From assembly GCA_018350325.1 (NCBI GenBank), contig JAEVLN010000007.1, positions 1,083,109 through 1,147,108 on the forward strand: 64,000 nucleotides of DNA, in the 5' to 3' direction. Of the stretch, positions 1 through 11,080 are shown one piece after another. The position numbers and the translations under genes were made by a program. The notes beneath the pieces are model-generated. The model saw only the letters and a program-made list of their open reading frames with translations, had not been told where the DNA came from and made no database searches. The DNA comes from Globodera rostochiensis. Lineage: Eukaryota > Nematoda > Chromadorea > Rhabditida > Heteroderidae. Numbering within the stretch: position 1 is the stretch's first letter; each line of letters opens with the position of its first letter.

Positions 1-345
1 AAAGTCCAAAACATTGTTTGGTACTTTGTTGGCCGGCCTTTCAAGTCCAAAACATTGTTTGGTACTTTGTTGGCCGGCCTCTAAAGTCCAAAACATTGTT
101 TGGTACTTTGTTGGCCGGCCTTTCAAGTCCAAAACATTGTTTGGTACTTTGTTGGCCGGCCTCTAAAGTCCAAAACATTGTTTGGTACTTTGTTGGCCGG
201 CCTCTAAAGTCCAAAACATTGTTTGGTACTTTGTTGGCCGGCCTCTAAAGTCCAAAACATTGTTTGGTACTTTGTTGGCCGGCCTCTAAAGTCCAAAACA
301 TTGTTTGGTACTTTGTTGGCCGGCCTCTAAAGTCCAAAACATACT
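1..345. repeat. 41-bp tandem repeat, at least 8 units
   Basis: Head-to-tail units of 41 bp, each with the palindromic core GGCCGGCC followed by TCTAAAGTCC or TTTCAAGTCC. The array is cut by the window edge. The apparent plus-strand reading frames here repeat every 41 codons of sequence only because 41 is not a multiple of three, and they are not genes. A short piece of non-repeat sequence (346-495) follows, with another GGCCGGCC. Confidence 0.95.
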
Positions 346-653
346 CGGTAGCAGGTTTCGTGACAATCATTAATGCAGCACGCATTTTCGGCCGGCCAAT
401 TCGGCATACCGCAGCACACAATGTCGTTTTTCAATGTGTTCACCGCGGCGCACATCTCTGGCGTACCGCCGCGAGCAATTCGACGCGAATTTGAATGGCG
501 TTCTTAATTACCTAATTATTTGTCTGCAAATTTATGATGCAAAAATTTCAAAAGTAGATTTTGCTAGTGATTATAATTAATTTTAAAATAGAATTTATGT
601 TGTTAATTTAAAAAAAAAATACTAGAGCCTGTTCAATATAAATTTATTTATCA
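346..653. other. intergenic, no gene seen
   Basis: AT-rich sequence between the 41-bp array and the 3' end of the minus-strand secreted-protein gene. The third and fourth exons present in the paralogue at 9408-11080 were looked for here on the minus strand and are not recognisable. Confidence 0.5.
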
Positions 654-1494
654 TTAAATAATTAAATTATTAATATAACCTTTATGAATGGAGAAAAGTT
701 CAGTATAATATTGCAATCGATCACTTTTTAGCATGGAATGTAATGTTAGAATTTTGTTCAAGTGCACAATTATGTTATTATATGTTGTGGACTCGGCCTT
801 ATCAAACAGACTAAATTTGAAATTTGAATAAAAAAACTTTGAAATCAAAAATATTTTATATGAGAAAATAATAATTTAATTTATTTTATTAAAACTAAAT
901 TTATATAAGTGTAATATTTTGTATTCGATTTTAAATGATTTTTAAATACAATATTTAATGAAAACTTTTTAATAATTTAGCATTACAAATTTGTTTAAAT
1001 TTATAATAATTAAATATAATTTTAAATTACCTTTTGAGTTCGGCATTTGCTTTTGCCAAACCGTTTGTTTGAACCAATAATTTGCTCTCCATTTCAAAAG
1101 CTTCTTCATATTGGTTTAATGACTTTTCTTCATCACAATAGGGCATCACACTTTTTGCGCGAAGTTCAACCGCATTAATAATGTTTTCAACAATTTCATC
1201 AATTTGATGGACAAATTGTTGAACGTCGAAAAATTTTATAACATTATTATTTAAATTTGTTTCTTCTAATTTTTTTGCCAATTTTTGCAATGATTTAGTG
1301 AAAATTGTTTTTTGTTCATTCAAATCATCATCTTTTTCAATTTTACAAATTTTGTTAAATTTGCTTAAATTTTCATCAAAAATATTTAATGTGCTTTGAA
1401 TAATGTCAATTTCTTTGTTATTAAGCACAAAATTATTCAAAGCAACAGTGGAGGCATTTATAATAAAAATTAAAATTAAATTTATTAATTGCAT
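654..1494 (-). CDS. Secreted helical protein, shortened paralogue
   Basis: Two exons read on the minus strand: 1031-1494 and 810 down to about 680, or down to the stop at 654 if the last donor is not used. The chosen Met (1494) starts a hydrophobic signal peptide (MQLINLILIFIINAST); the open frame begins 23 codons further up, but those residues would bury the signal. The rest is polar, Lys/Asn/Glu-rich and probably helical. It is a paralogue of 9408-11080: both have a first exon ending in phase 2, a PYC motif near its end, and a second exon with the pattern T-L-x-S-x-L-K-x-x-R-x-Q-Y-Y-x-E-L. The Cys-rich exon and the transmembrane/Lys-rich exon of the paralogue are missing here, so the product is a purely secreted protein of about 207 residues or a decaying copy. 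Family not recognised. Confidence 0.65.
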
Positions 1495-4277
1495 TCTCTT
1501 AAAATAAGAAATATTTTTTTCATAAAATGATAAATTAATGAATTTATGAAAAAATGAGAGCATAAACTTTCATAAAATGCGTAATTTTGCCAAGAAAATA
1601 ATGAATTTATGCACAAATGAGAGCATAAACAACCAATAATAAATCAATTTTTGATTAGAAATCGTTCGTTTGCGTATAATTTGTCAATTAATAATAAGGA
1701 AATGATGAAATATACATTTTAAAATATAAATCGGGGCACTCGCGAAAGCAATTTCGATTGAGAAATATTATTTCCGTTTCCGTTGTCTAAAATTGAATTA
1801 ATTTAAAAAAATTTGTGGATGTAATGATGTGAAAATATACGGTATTCTACGATATACGATACGCCAAACACTTAATGTTCATAAATTCAACAAATATTTT
1901 TTGAGGATAAATTTTGATGTGAGAATGTTGGTGTAAAATATTTATATTGATTGCAAATTATAAATATATATTTGTAAAGCGTTTATTTCCTATTTTAAAA
2001 TTATGTTAGGTAAAATTCGAGAATACTTGTGTACTTTTTCGGCTTTTAAGTATTTTTTGTAATGATCTAATGAAAAAGTGTCAGGTACCATATGTACTTG
2101 AATGGCAAGTTCAGTGCTTGAAATCGGCCATTATACTAAATTAAAAATGTACTCAAGTATAGTGCTTGAAAATAGACGACCATACTTAAAAATTTTAACA
2201 ATGTACTTATTTTCAAGAGTGTACTTAAAAATAGGCATTCAGCCGTGTGCCACGATGATGGGGAAAAAGTTGAAGGAAGCTAAAATTGTTTTAAAATAAT
2301 AAATTCAATAAATTTTTAAAACTATAAAATGTTTAAAAAATGTAATGAATAGTCAAATTTTTTTTTAAAGAGCGCAATCAACAATTTTTGAGCAATTCTG
2401 GCTTTTTTACCGATCTATCACTTTATTATTATGAATTTACAAAAAATTTGACTGTACTTACAGTTTACTGGACGCAAAAAAATGGTTGAATAATATACGC
2501 GACGGGCTAAGCACGAAAAAATAGGTTCAAAGTGCAGAAATGGTGACACTTAGCCCGCTTCCGGTCTGAATCCCTCCACAGCCAAGACTTCCCGAATCCC
2601 CTCGACGTCTTAGGCTAAGCCTATCCTTGGTCTAAGCTAAGCTTAAGCTAGCTTAGGCTTAGACCTAGGCCTAAGCCTAACGAACCTCAAGCCAGGATGG
2701 CTTAGGCCTAAGTTAGGCTTAATCTTAGCTTCAGTACAGGACTGAATCAGCCGTCGTGGGGGGATACAGTTCGGTAGCCACCTAGCCTTAACAAGATGGC
2801 AAACCTATTACAAAAGAGCAAAAGACTTGAGGGCCAATTGAAAATCTCGAAAATTTTGAAGAAAAAAAATCACTTTGATTGTCCGTTGAAGATCATTCAA
2901 AAAATCAGGCCTGTGCACGGTTATTAATTTTCTTGACGGTAACCGCCCGTTCATAACCGTAACCGTGCTCCGATTGGAAAAAATCTCGAATTTCGAAAAA
3001 AAATCTCGCTAAAATTTCATCGATCGAGATTTTGATTGAAAATCTCAAACAAATCTTGACGAAAAAAATCACGATCGTCCGCGCTCTAGTTATAATCGAG
3101 GAGCATTGTGTCTGTTGTGTTGGGATTAAAAAAGCTGCCCATTTGGTTTTTTTATTGATATTTCACGGGTTGACTTAATTTTCTTAATTAATACTTTTGA
3201 ATTTGTCGTATTCTCTGTGCCTTTTTATTCAGAGAATTTTTTTATCCCAAATAAAAATTTTCTATTAGTGACTTAAAGATATATTTTTGGTTTTTGCGAT
3301 TTTCTTTAAATGATATTTAAATTCAGCCGCCCTCCCCCACCCAAAGAAAAATTTGGCAAAATTCTGCAGTTTTTAGACCAATTTTCTTAACAAATTCCAT
3401 CAAAAATTCAAAATTTTCTCGACGGCGCGGCACTGCCGACCCCACCCCCCCCGCACCAGAAGCTTTAGATAAGCCTAAAAGGGCCGCTGAAGCAAAAATA
3501 TGACAGAATTTTTAATTAAAAAAACGTTTTTTTTTCGTTGTAAATTAATCAATTAATAATGTCCGGTATTGATTTTTTTTTCTCATGCATAATTCATGCG
3601 AAACATTTTGAAACAGCATAAAAAGATAAATTTTCCAGATAAAATTAATCATTTCATTTCCAAAAAAACCATTCTGCATTTAATATCCAACCACAAATGA
3701 TCTACAAATAACCAATTCCCGAATGTGCGAGGCACTTTAAACCTGTTTATTAGCGTTAAAATTTTTAAGTCCAGTCCTACAAGGCCCTCTCTATGGGATT
3801 AGCGAAAGAAATTTTGAAGTTTTTTTTTTTGGAGTTTCGGGAAACGAATTGTTAAATAAACTAAATTGAATTTTATTAAGTTTTTAGGGAACTAATTATT
3901 GAATCCGAATATTAAACCAAATTGAATTTTTTTTTTGGGAGCTTCGTGGAATATTAAACTAAATTTGAATTTTATTTGAGTTTTTGGAGAACGAATTGTT
4001 GAACTCGAACATTTAACTAAATTGAATTTTATTAAGTTTTTAGGGAACTAATTATTGAATCCGAATATTAAACCAAATTGAATTTTTTTTTTGGGAGCTT
4101 CGTGGAATATTAAACTAAATTAGAATTTTATTTGAGTTTTTGGTGAACGAATTGTTGAACGCATTTTTTGTTATGAGTTTTGGGGAACGAATATGCGAAT
4201 ATCAAAAGAAAATATTAATTATTTAGTTCCATTTCGAGGGCCAATAATTTTAATAACAAAATTAAGCATCACACAAA
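1495..4277. other. long intergenic region with fold-back sequence and a 157-bp duplication
   Basis: No supported gene. Contents: 2605-2735, a self-complementary stretch built from TAGGCTTA/TAAGCCTA words; 2925-3090, an imperfect fold-back rich in GGTTACGG/CCGTAACC and then in ATCTCGA words; 3415-3446, a copy of the dispersed GC-rich palindrome (GGCG-C-GGCAC-GCCGAC); about 3835-4180, two tandem copies of a 157-bp unit just upstream of the UGT start. A 65-codon open frame at 2102-2299 has no coding character. Confidence 0.6.
3835..4180. repeat. 157-bp tandem duplication upstream of the UGT gene
   Basis: The segment starting CTAAATTGAATTTTATTAAG occurs at 3861 and again at 4018, and the matching region runs on through GGGAGCTTCGTGGAATATT in both copies. 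It lies about 100 bp before the UGT start codon, so it could be part of its promoter region, but no regulatory motif was identified. Confidence 0.75.
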
Positions 4278-7200
4278 ATGTTGCGTATTCCGGTGTCCAT
4301 CATTATAATAATAAATCTTTTTGTGTCTTCGGCAATTGCATTGAAAATTCTGTTTGTTCAACCAAATTATGTGTACCTCCGAAGTCATTTCGGGTTTGCC
4401 ATGAATTTGGCAAATTTTTTGACTGAAGAATGTGGCCACAAAGTGGTAATAAAAATAGAAATTTAAAATTTTGCTAATTAAATTATTTTTAGCACATGTT
4501 GGTCCCAATAAGGGATGAGAATGGAAAGCTTTCGGATAAAGACGTTGAAGCTCGTCTGAACATTCGTTATTTTAGTGCAGAAAATCATACAGTACCTCAA
4601 AAAGTAAAGGTTAAACAAGATACAGTACTGCCAATAGACAACATATTTCTTGGTAACATTTTAGAATTAAAATTATTTTTTTATTATATTATTTAAAACC
4701 CCGGTTCAAACTAACACAAGAATGAAAGTTATTCAGTACATTTCACAATCAGTGGTTGGTGAAATTTTTAAATCCCGTCCTCAAAAATGGGCAAGGATTT
4801 GGAAAAGCCTTGAATTTTTTTCAGCATTTTTTGACTAGAAAATCCAAATTCTGGTGATCTTAAATCCCGAATCCGTCCCGAATAATTCACTAATGTGTAG
4901 AAAAGTCGCCAAGAACAGTGTCCTAAAAATCTGCATTTTTGAAAAATATTAAGATTTTTAATTTTAATAATTTCATTATGTAAAGAAGAAAACGCATTTA
5001 ATAAAATAGTAAAGCTTTCCAGAGTTGGAAGACAATGTTACTTATGCATAGTACATTTACTAATTTTAAAAATAGAAAAAGATTATTTTATTTCAAAATT
5101 AAAAAAATATTAATAATTTTTTATACTTAGGTATTTTTTGTCTCAGAAAATAGTTTTTTTAATGAAATGTTTAATAAAACTTTTGAAATATTAGAAATAT
5201 ATAATGACTTTTCTAAAATTAATAAAACATTTTTAAATAGAAATAATCAGCGATTTGGCACTGATGGACAAATTGAAAGCCGAAAAATTTGATGTCGGAA
5301 TATCGGAGGCATTTTTTTTGACTGAATATTCATTAGCAATTTTTCATATTTTACAAATTCCGGCAACAATTGCCACGCTCACACAGCCAATGTGGCCAAT
5401 TCACCTTTATTTGCTTGGCACTTTGAGCAAAATGAAAGCGGACAATTTGCTTGGTGAATAAATAAATGATAATTTTTTTTTATTAAAAAAAAATTAATAA
5501 TATTAGCATTTTTTATATAAAAACTAATTGTTATAAAAACTTATGTCTCAATATGCACTATAATTTTGAGCTTCAATCGGCGTTCCGACAATTCCAAAAC
5601 TGGTGAACAAAATAACCAGAAATTTACACGGGGACAAGCTTGTGGAGAAAGTGCAAGAATTTTGGGAACTTTGTGTCACGCAAACATTGGAAAGCACCAA
5701 AGGTCATATAAATCAGGTAAAAAATAAATAATAATTAGTGCTAATACTTTTTAGGTTTTTACAGCTAAGTCATAAAATTCAAATGTTTTTTTCTTTTCCA
5801 AGATCACTAATTTTTTTTTAATTCAAATTTTTTTCAATTCTTTGATATTTCGAAAAAAATTAGTCAAAGAGAAAAGAATGCTCATAATTTCTTGGCGAAA
5901 TGTTTTTCAAAATTTCTTATCAATTTAACAATTTGGATATAAAATACCTAACTCTCAAGATATTTATATATGAAATAAAAATTTCAAAAGGTTCAAAATT
6001 TCACCCATCCTAATAATAAAGATTATAATATTTTAATTCAAAAATTAAGGACCCAGACTATCAACAATTGGCTTCACAAAAATATGGCATTAAAAATTTC
6101 CCAACTTGGGAGGAAATGTTCAAAAAAACTCGCTTTTTCTTTGTAAATTCATTGCCTGAAATAGATGACCAATTCAAAATTGTTGAAAACATTGAAAAAG
6201 TCAAATTTATTGGAGGTTTTAATTTGGGCCGCACGTCTGGCATCGACTTGCCTTCATCGCCAAATGTATAAATATATTTTTTAAAAAAATATTATTATTA
6301 TTATTTGCTCCCCGACCCTTCGGGGCCTCGGGGATTTTTCACTACAAACCCCAAAATTTTGGAAAGTTCGGGGCGAAAACTCCGAACAAAATGTCGGATT
6401 TTGGGGTTTTTTTCCAATAAAAACCCAAAATTTTGAATTCCGGGGCCAAGCCTTGACCAAAAATGTCTGAACCTTATTAATAGAAAATAAAACAGTTTAA
6501 AACTGGCATTTTTGGCAAAAAATAAAATAAGATTGGAATTACAAAAGTGGGAAGGGTTTTGGTCCAATTTTAAAATTTTTTCAATTATTGACGAACAATT
6601 TGTAAACAGCAACAAATGTAATATATAAAAATATTTGGCATTAAATTATAATTTTAAATATAGAACACTTCATTGAATAATTTGATGCTAAACAACGGCA
6701 CAGCCCGTGGCATTATTTTGATCAGTTTTGGCACAAATGTGGACACCGATGAACCAGAGCATACACAACTTTTTGAAGCTGTGATCGGCACAGCGGAAAA
6801 TTTCCCCGATATTTTGTTCATTTTGAAGCTGTCCAAAGGACATGGTCTGCCCATAAAGCGGGACAATGTTGTTACTGCAACATGGGTGAATCAGAAGGAA
6901 ATTTTGGGTATGCATTTTAGGCTAAACATTATTCTATTTTTGTTTAGAGGCTATTTACAGGTGATTTTTTCAAAACAGTTTTATAGGTTAAATTTTTTTT
7001 GTTTTTTTTAAAAATTAATTTTAATGTTTTTTTAAACATGAAAATTTTATTATTTAAAATCTTTTTTAGTTTTATGGACTTTTTTTACACATTTTCGTTC
7101 AAAAAAAAATCAATTCTACTCAAAATTCCGAAATTTTTTTGTGTGTGAATCAAGGAAGCTCGTAACTAGAGCAAGGACGGACTTGAAACCCGATCGAGGT

Positions 7201-8098
7201 TTCGATCGGAAAATCTCGATAACTCAAAGATCTCGATAAAATTTCATCGATCGAGATTTCGATCGAGAATCTCGATGAGCAGGACCCAGGACTGGGAGTG
7301 AAATTTCCATTTTTCCCATGTTGGGACTGAAATTTGGTCCCGGCTTTTACAAAATTCCTTCAAAAATACCCTTCCTTAGGCTTTCTTTACTTTTGTTCAG
7401 TTGTCCCGGTCTTTTAACTTTCGTTTTTTCCAAATTTCCGGTCCCGTTTTTTTGTTGTGCCGGACTCAGTTTTCCCACGCTCAAACTCGCGCAAATATAT
7501 AAACCATTTAGGCCACCCAAAAACAAAAGCATTTGTGTCCCATTGCGGAATGAACAGTGTGTATGAGAGCACTTTTAACGGCGTGCCAATGGTCTGCGTG
7601 CCGTTCTTCGGCGACCAGTACTACAACTCGGAATCGTTGGTACGCCAACATATTGCGCTGGTGGTTGAGCGTGAACAGGACACGGATACGATAAAGAAGC
7701 AGCTTACTGTGGCTTTAACAAAGACATTGGGACTAGAAAAAAGGTGTGGCAATTCATTTTTTGGTGGAGGGGGGGGGGGAATCTTGAACAACAATTTAAG
7801 CAGATTTTAGGCATTTTTCATTAATCTTTTGGCACTTTGTTTAAACTTTGCCATTTAGTAATAATAGAAAATGAACAATAAAATCTTTTTTTTTTGAATT
7901 TGACATTTTTTAAATAGAAAGCAGTACTTTTTAAAATAACATATATTTACAATAAAAATATTTAGTGATGGTAGTGAAGAACACATTGATTTGGACCGCG
8001 TGAAGAGCATAGGTGCAGCAATTCGTGACAACAATGTTGGCAAAACAATTTGTGAAGCGATGAAAGTGATCGAAAATGAGATGAACGAAAAGCATTAG
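4278..8098 (+). CDS. UDP-glycosyltransferase (UGT family), secreted/ER-lumenal, no C-terminal anchor
   Basis: Eight exons: 4278-4445, 4493-4652, 5241-5453, 5571-5716, 6050-6265, 6664-6907, 7512-7743, 7966-8098. They splice to 504 codons with all phases agreeing. UGTs move a sugar from a UDP-sugar to small lipophilic acceptors, a detoxification step. Seen: signal peptide (residues 1-21); SHFGFAMNLANFL with the likely catalytic His37; KFDVGISEAFF; the donor-binding half with SFGT (322-325), WVNQKEIL (375-382) and the UGT signature HCGMNSVYES...GVPMVCVPFFGDQ (393-418). The usual HGG is HCG here. The protein ends in a charged tail without the transmembrane anchor most animal UGTs carry. Some sequence between exons 2 and 3 may be missing: an in-phase open stretch after an AG at 5146 looks plausible but cannot be joined to exon 3 without a frame break. 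GC content and codon use of exons 4-8 are clearly higher than the introns. Polyadenylation-like AATAAA follows at 8218. Confidence 0.9.
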
Positions 8099-9407
8099 CG
8101 ACAAATGATTTAGTTCACAACAGTCCCATACTTTATTTATTTATTTTTCTAGTAGCATTAAATAGCCTAGCCCCCCCCCCCCCCAATGTTTTTTTTATTT
8201 TCATTTTATGAGTTAGCAATAAATCGCCTAGACACAGTTTTGTTCTCTGCAACAACTTATTTCGTTTTAAGGTATTCACAAGTTGCATGAATTTAAATTC
8301 AAATTTACTTTTAAAATTAATGTTCGACAAAATTGAAACTCGGGATTTCGGGACCGGGAATTGCCAAAATGACCTAGACGGAATCTGGGACTGGGAAGCC
8401 CGGTTTAAAAATCCAAGTCCCGGTTTATTCCGGATCAAAAGTTTTATAATCAAATTTCTGGCTAACATTTTTATGTTAAAAATTTAAAATAAAAAGACGT
8501 ATTATATTAAATTTTGATTCATTTCAATTTCATTGAAAATTCCCATTTTTTTTAGAGTCACCATTAGAACAGTTTAGGAATATGTTGCTTTTCTTGTGCC
8601 TGTTCCAGACTTGGGGCTCGAGATGATTCCGATTCAACAGATTTTACGAAATTTTAATTTTAAGCAAAAAAGAAAAGACCGTCTTTAAATTTCCGATTTC
8701 CTTTCTGAAAATTTGGAGGCAGCCACAAAAATCCAATTTCCGAATTTTTCCAGCAGTCTTAAGCTTCAAAATAGAGTTGAGCGGAATCGGGATTCTTTTG
8801 GTAAAACCCGGGACCGTGATCGGGATTCCAAAAACCGGGATAATCCCGCCCGATTCCGACCTGGATCCCGATCCCGATCCCGGCCAACTCTACTTCTAAA
8901 GGATTGGTTTATTTTTTATTTTATCCAAGCATTTCACAAATTATAAAATAATACACCACCTTTTTAGGTTCAACGCTTGGCGCCGCTGTTTTTTTGATTA
9001 AAATATTTGTTTGCAGTTTCAAGAAAACATTGATTTTGGTAATCTGGGGTATATTAACAAATCTGATTCAACGCTAGAGTAGGCCGGAACCTGGATTTTT
9101 GGGAAAACCCGGAATCGGGACCGTGAAGCCAGGATCGGGATTAACCGGGGCTGACAATGGGGGGATTTTTTCCGAAAATGCTCAAATAGACTTTCTTTTT
9201 TTGTATTTTATACCCTAAAATTAGAATCATACAAAACATATGCCATATGTGGACTCAATACAAATTTTTATTCATGTAACTTAAAATAAACTACAAATAT
9301 TGTGACTTATATATATATATACAAATAGCACCTATAGGAAGGGTTGGCAGCCCGATCTCGACATTTTTGTCGGGATTTTCGTGAATTTTGCGACTTTTTG
9401 TTGGCTT
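8099..9407. other. intergenic with fold-back elements
   Basis: No gene supported. A small hAT-like fold-back sits at 8772-8892 (separate entry). Around 9078-9165 there is a second, one-sided copy of a similar sequence beginning TAGAGTAGGCCGG, with CGGGA words after it and no matching right end found. Confidence 0.5.
8772..8892. mobile_element. 121-bp hAT-type fold-back element
   Basis: Inverted ends TAGAGTTGAGCGG and CCGGCCAACTCTA enclose a core made of GGGATC/GATCCCG-like words that is itself self-complementary. The flanks are CTTCAAAA and CTTCTAAA, seven of eight bases alike, which fits an 8-bp hAT target duplication with one later change. No coding capacity. Confidence 0.7.
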
Positions 9408-11080
9408 TTAGTTGAACAAAAAGGTCAAATGCCAAAAAAAAATGTTTTCGCCCAACCCTGAAACATCGGTGTGCGCAATGCCAACCCCTAAATAATTTAT
9501 TGCTTCAAGTTTTCTTTGCTTTTGTACCGCCTCCTCCATTTGCTGTTTTTGTTTTTTTGCACTTGCCCCGCCCTCCTTTTTTGCCGTTGCTTTTTTGGCT
9601 GCTGCTGGTGACTTAAAGCATCGTCTCACAACATTCACGCTTTCACCAATTATCACAAATGGAATGCTGCCAATTGCTACGGCAATCCACCAGGGCGCAA
9701 AACCAATGCAGCCACCGGTGAGCCGGCATTTTTTTATGCTTTTTAAAATTTTTATTTGTAATTAGAATTTGTAAATTCACATTATTTGACACTAAACCCT
9801 TTCCGAAATTTTGAGAGCCTTTTTTTTGTTTGTTTAGAAAAAAACTCCCGACATTTTTTGGATCGGGAATTTTTGCCTCCCGAACTCCGAGATGGCGGGG
9901 AAAAAAATATTGAAAAATTTCTCTGTCCAACGATTTCATCGATTTGAGAAATCTCCAATTTTGTTCATTATATTTATTTTTCGTCGTTGTCACGAATTTT
10001 AGTAATCACAGAAATTAAAATTTTATAATTTTTTAAATAAAAATTAATTAAACAAATGACCGCCCATTAAAAATATAAATGCGTTCACACTTTGTAGCCG
10101 TTGTCAAGTGTATTGTTGACAAAACATGCGTTTTTATCAGACTGTTTGGGCATCCAACAGCACGCAAATTGCTTTGCTTTTTCCATGACAGCACCACATT
10201 CTGGTGGACTTCGAATGAATCGTCTTGGTGAAACTTTATCTAAATAAAAACAAAAATTAAATAATTTTTGATTAGTGATCGGAATTAAAAATACCAAAAT
10301 CAGGAGGCCTTATCCAGTTTTAATTCAAAATTTCGGCCTCAGATGGTCGTGCAGTTAATTCTAGATTTTGATCAAAAAATTTGAAAAAAAGCTTTTCGTA
10401 GCTTATCATTTATTTTAGATATTTAACAGAATTTAATTATCACTAAATAATACCCTCATTCAGGTTGAACAACAATTCGTTGTAGTACTGTTTACGTTCA
10501 GTTTTCAACAGCGAGTTTAGGGTTACAATGTCAATGATTTTAACAGTCAAACGCTTGTACAATGTTGAGCCATACTTTTCAAACAATCTAAAAGTTTTTT
10601 TATTAAATAAAAATCAAAATATGTTTTTCACTTTTCAATTCCGTCATTTTTTGCAATAAAATTTGTCTCCGATAAAAATTGACGCTCCATTTGGAAAGCT
10701 TTTGCAAAACGTTTTAATGACATTTCACCGCTGATTTCTTGGCTACAGTATGGTGGCCCATTTTTTGTCATAAATTCGGCATCATCGTATAAATTTTCAA
10801 AAATTTGATAAATATTGTTGAAAAATTCTTCAACATCTGAGAATTTGATTGTGGCAATTTCGAATTTTTGAATTATTTTTTGCACCAAATTGTTAATGAC
10901 AATTTTGTATTCTTCAATATTTCCTTCTTCAATTTTGCAATTTTCGTCCAATGTTATAAGATTTTGTTTAATCATGTTCATTGTAGTTTTGATTATTTCA
11001 ATTTCATCATTATTCATAAGGATTTCAGGTTGAGCACGCGCAGAAGAAATTACGATAAAGAACAATAGCAATTTTTTCAT
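9408..11080 (-). CDS. Secreted or single-pass membrane protein, unrecognised family (full-length paralogue)
   Basis: Four minus-strand exons: 10632-11080, 10454-10587, 10089-10239, 9408-9738, joining in phase to 354 residues. Order of parts: signal peptide (MKKLLLFFIVISSARA); a helical acidic region to about residue 150 with PPYC; a segment ending KTERKQYYNELL; a Cys-rich segment (ECGAVMEKAKQFACCWMP, then NACFVNN); a hydrophobic stretch (CIGFAPWWIAVAIGSIPFVI) that could span a membrane; a Lys/Ala-rich tail (SPAAAKKATAKKEGG, KKQKQQ). If the hydrophobic stretch is a transmembrane helix, the basic tail is cytosolic. The third donor is GTGAAC; using the overlapping GTGTGA instead would shift the frame and stop after the next exon begins. 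Paralogue of 654-1494. No known domain recognised. Confidence 0.75.

Noticed and set aside
1..495. Two 76-codon frames with repeated Trp/Phe-rich blocks
   Set aside because: Generated by the 41-bp tandem repeat.
5146..5240. Extra UGT exon (NSFFNEMFNKTFEIL...)
   Set aside because: Open and in phase with exon 2 but out of frame with exon 3 and without a GT donor at its end; kept only as a note.
7318..7566. 82-codon frame overlapping UGT exon 7
   Set aside because: Different frame from the conserved UGT exon and mostly intron sequence.
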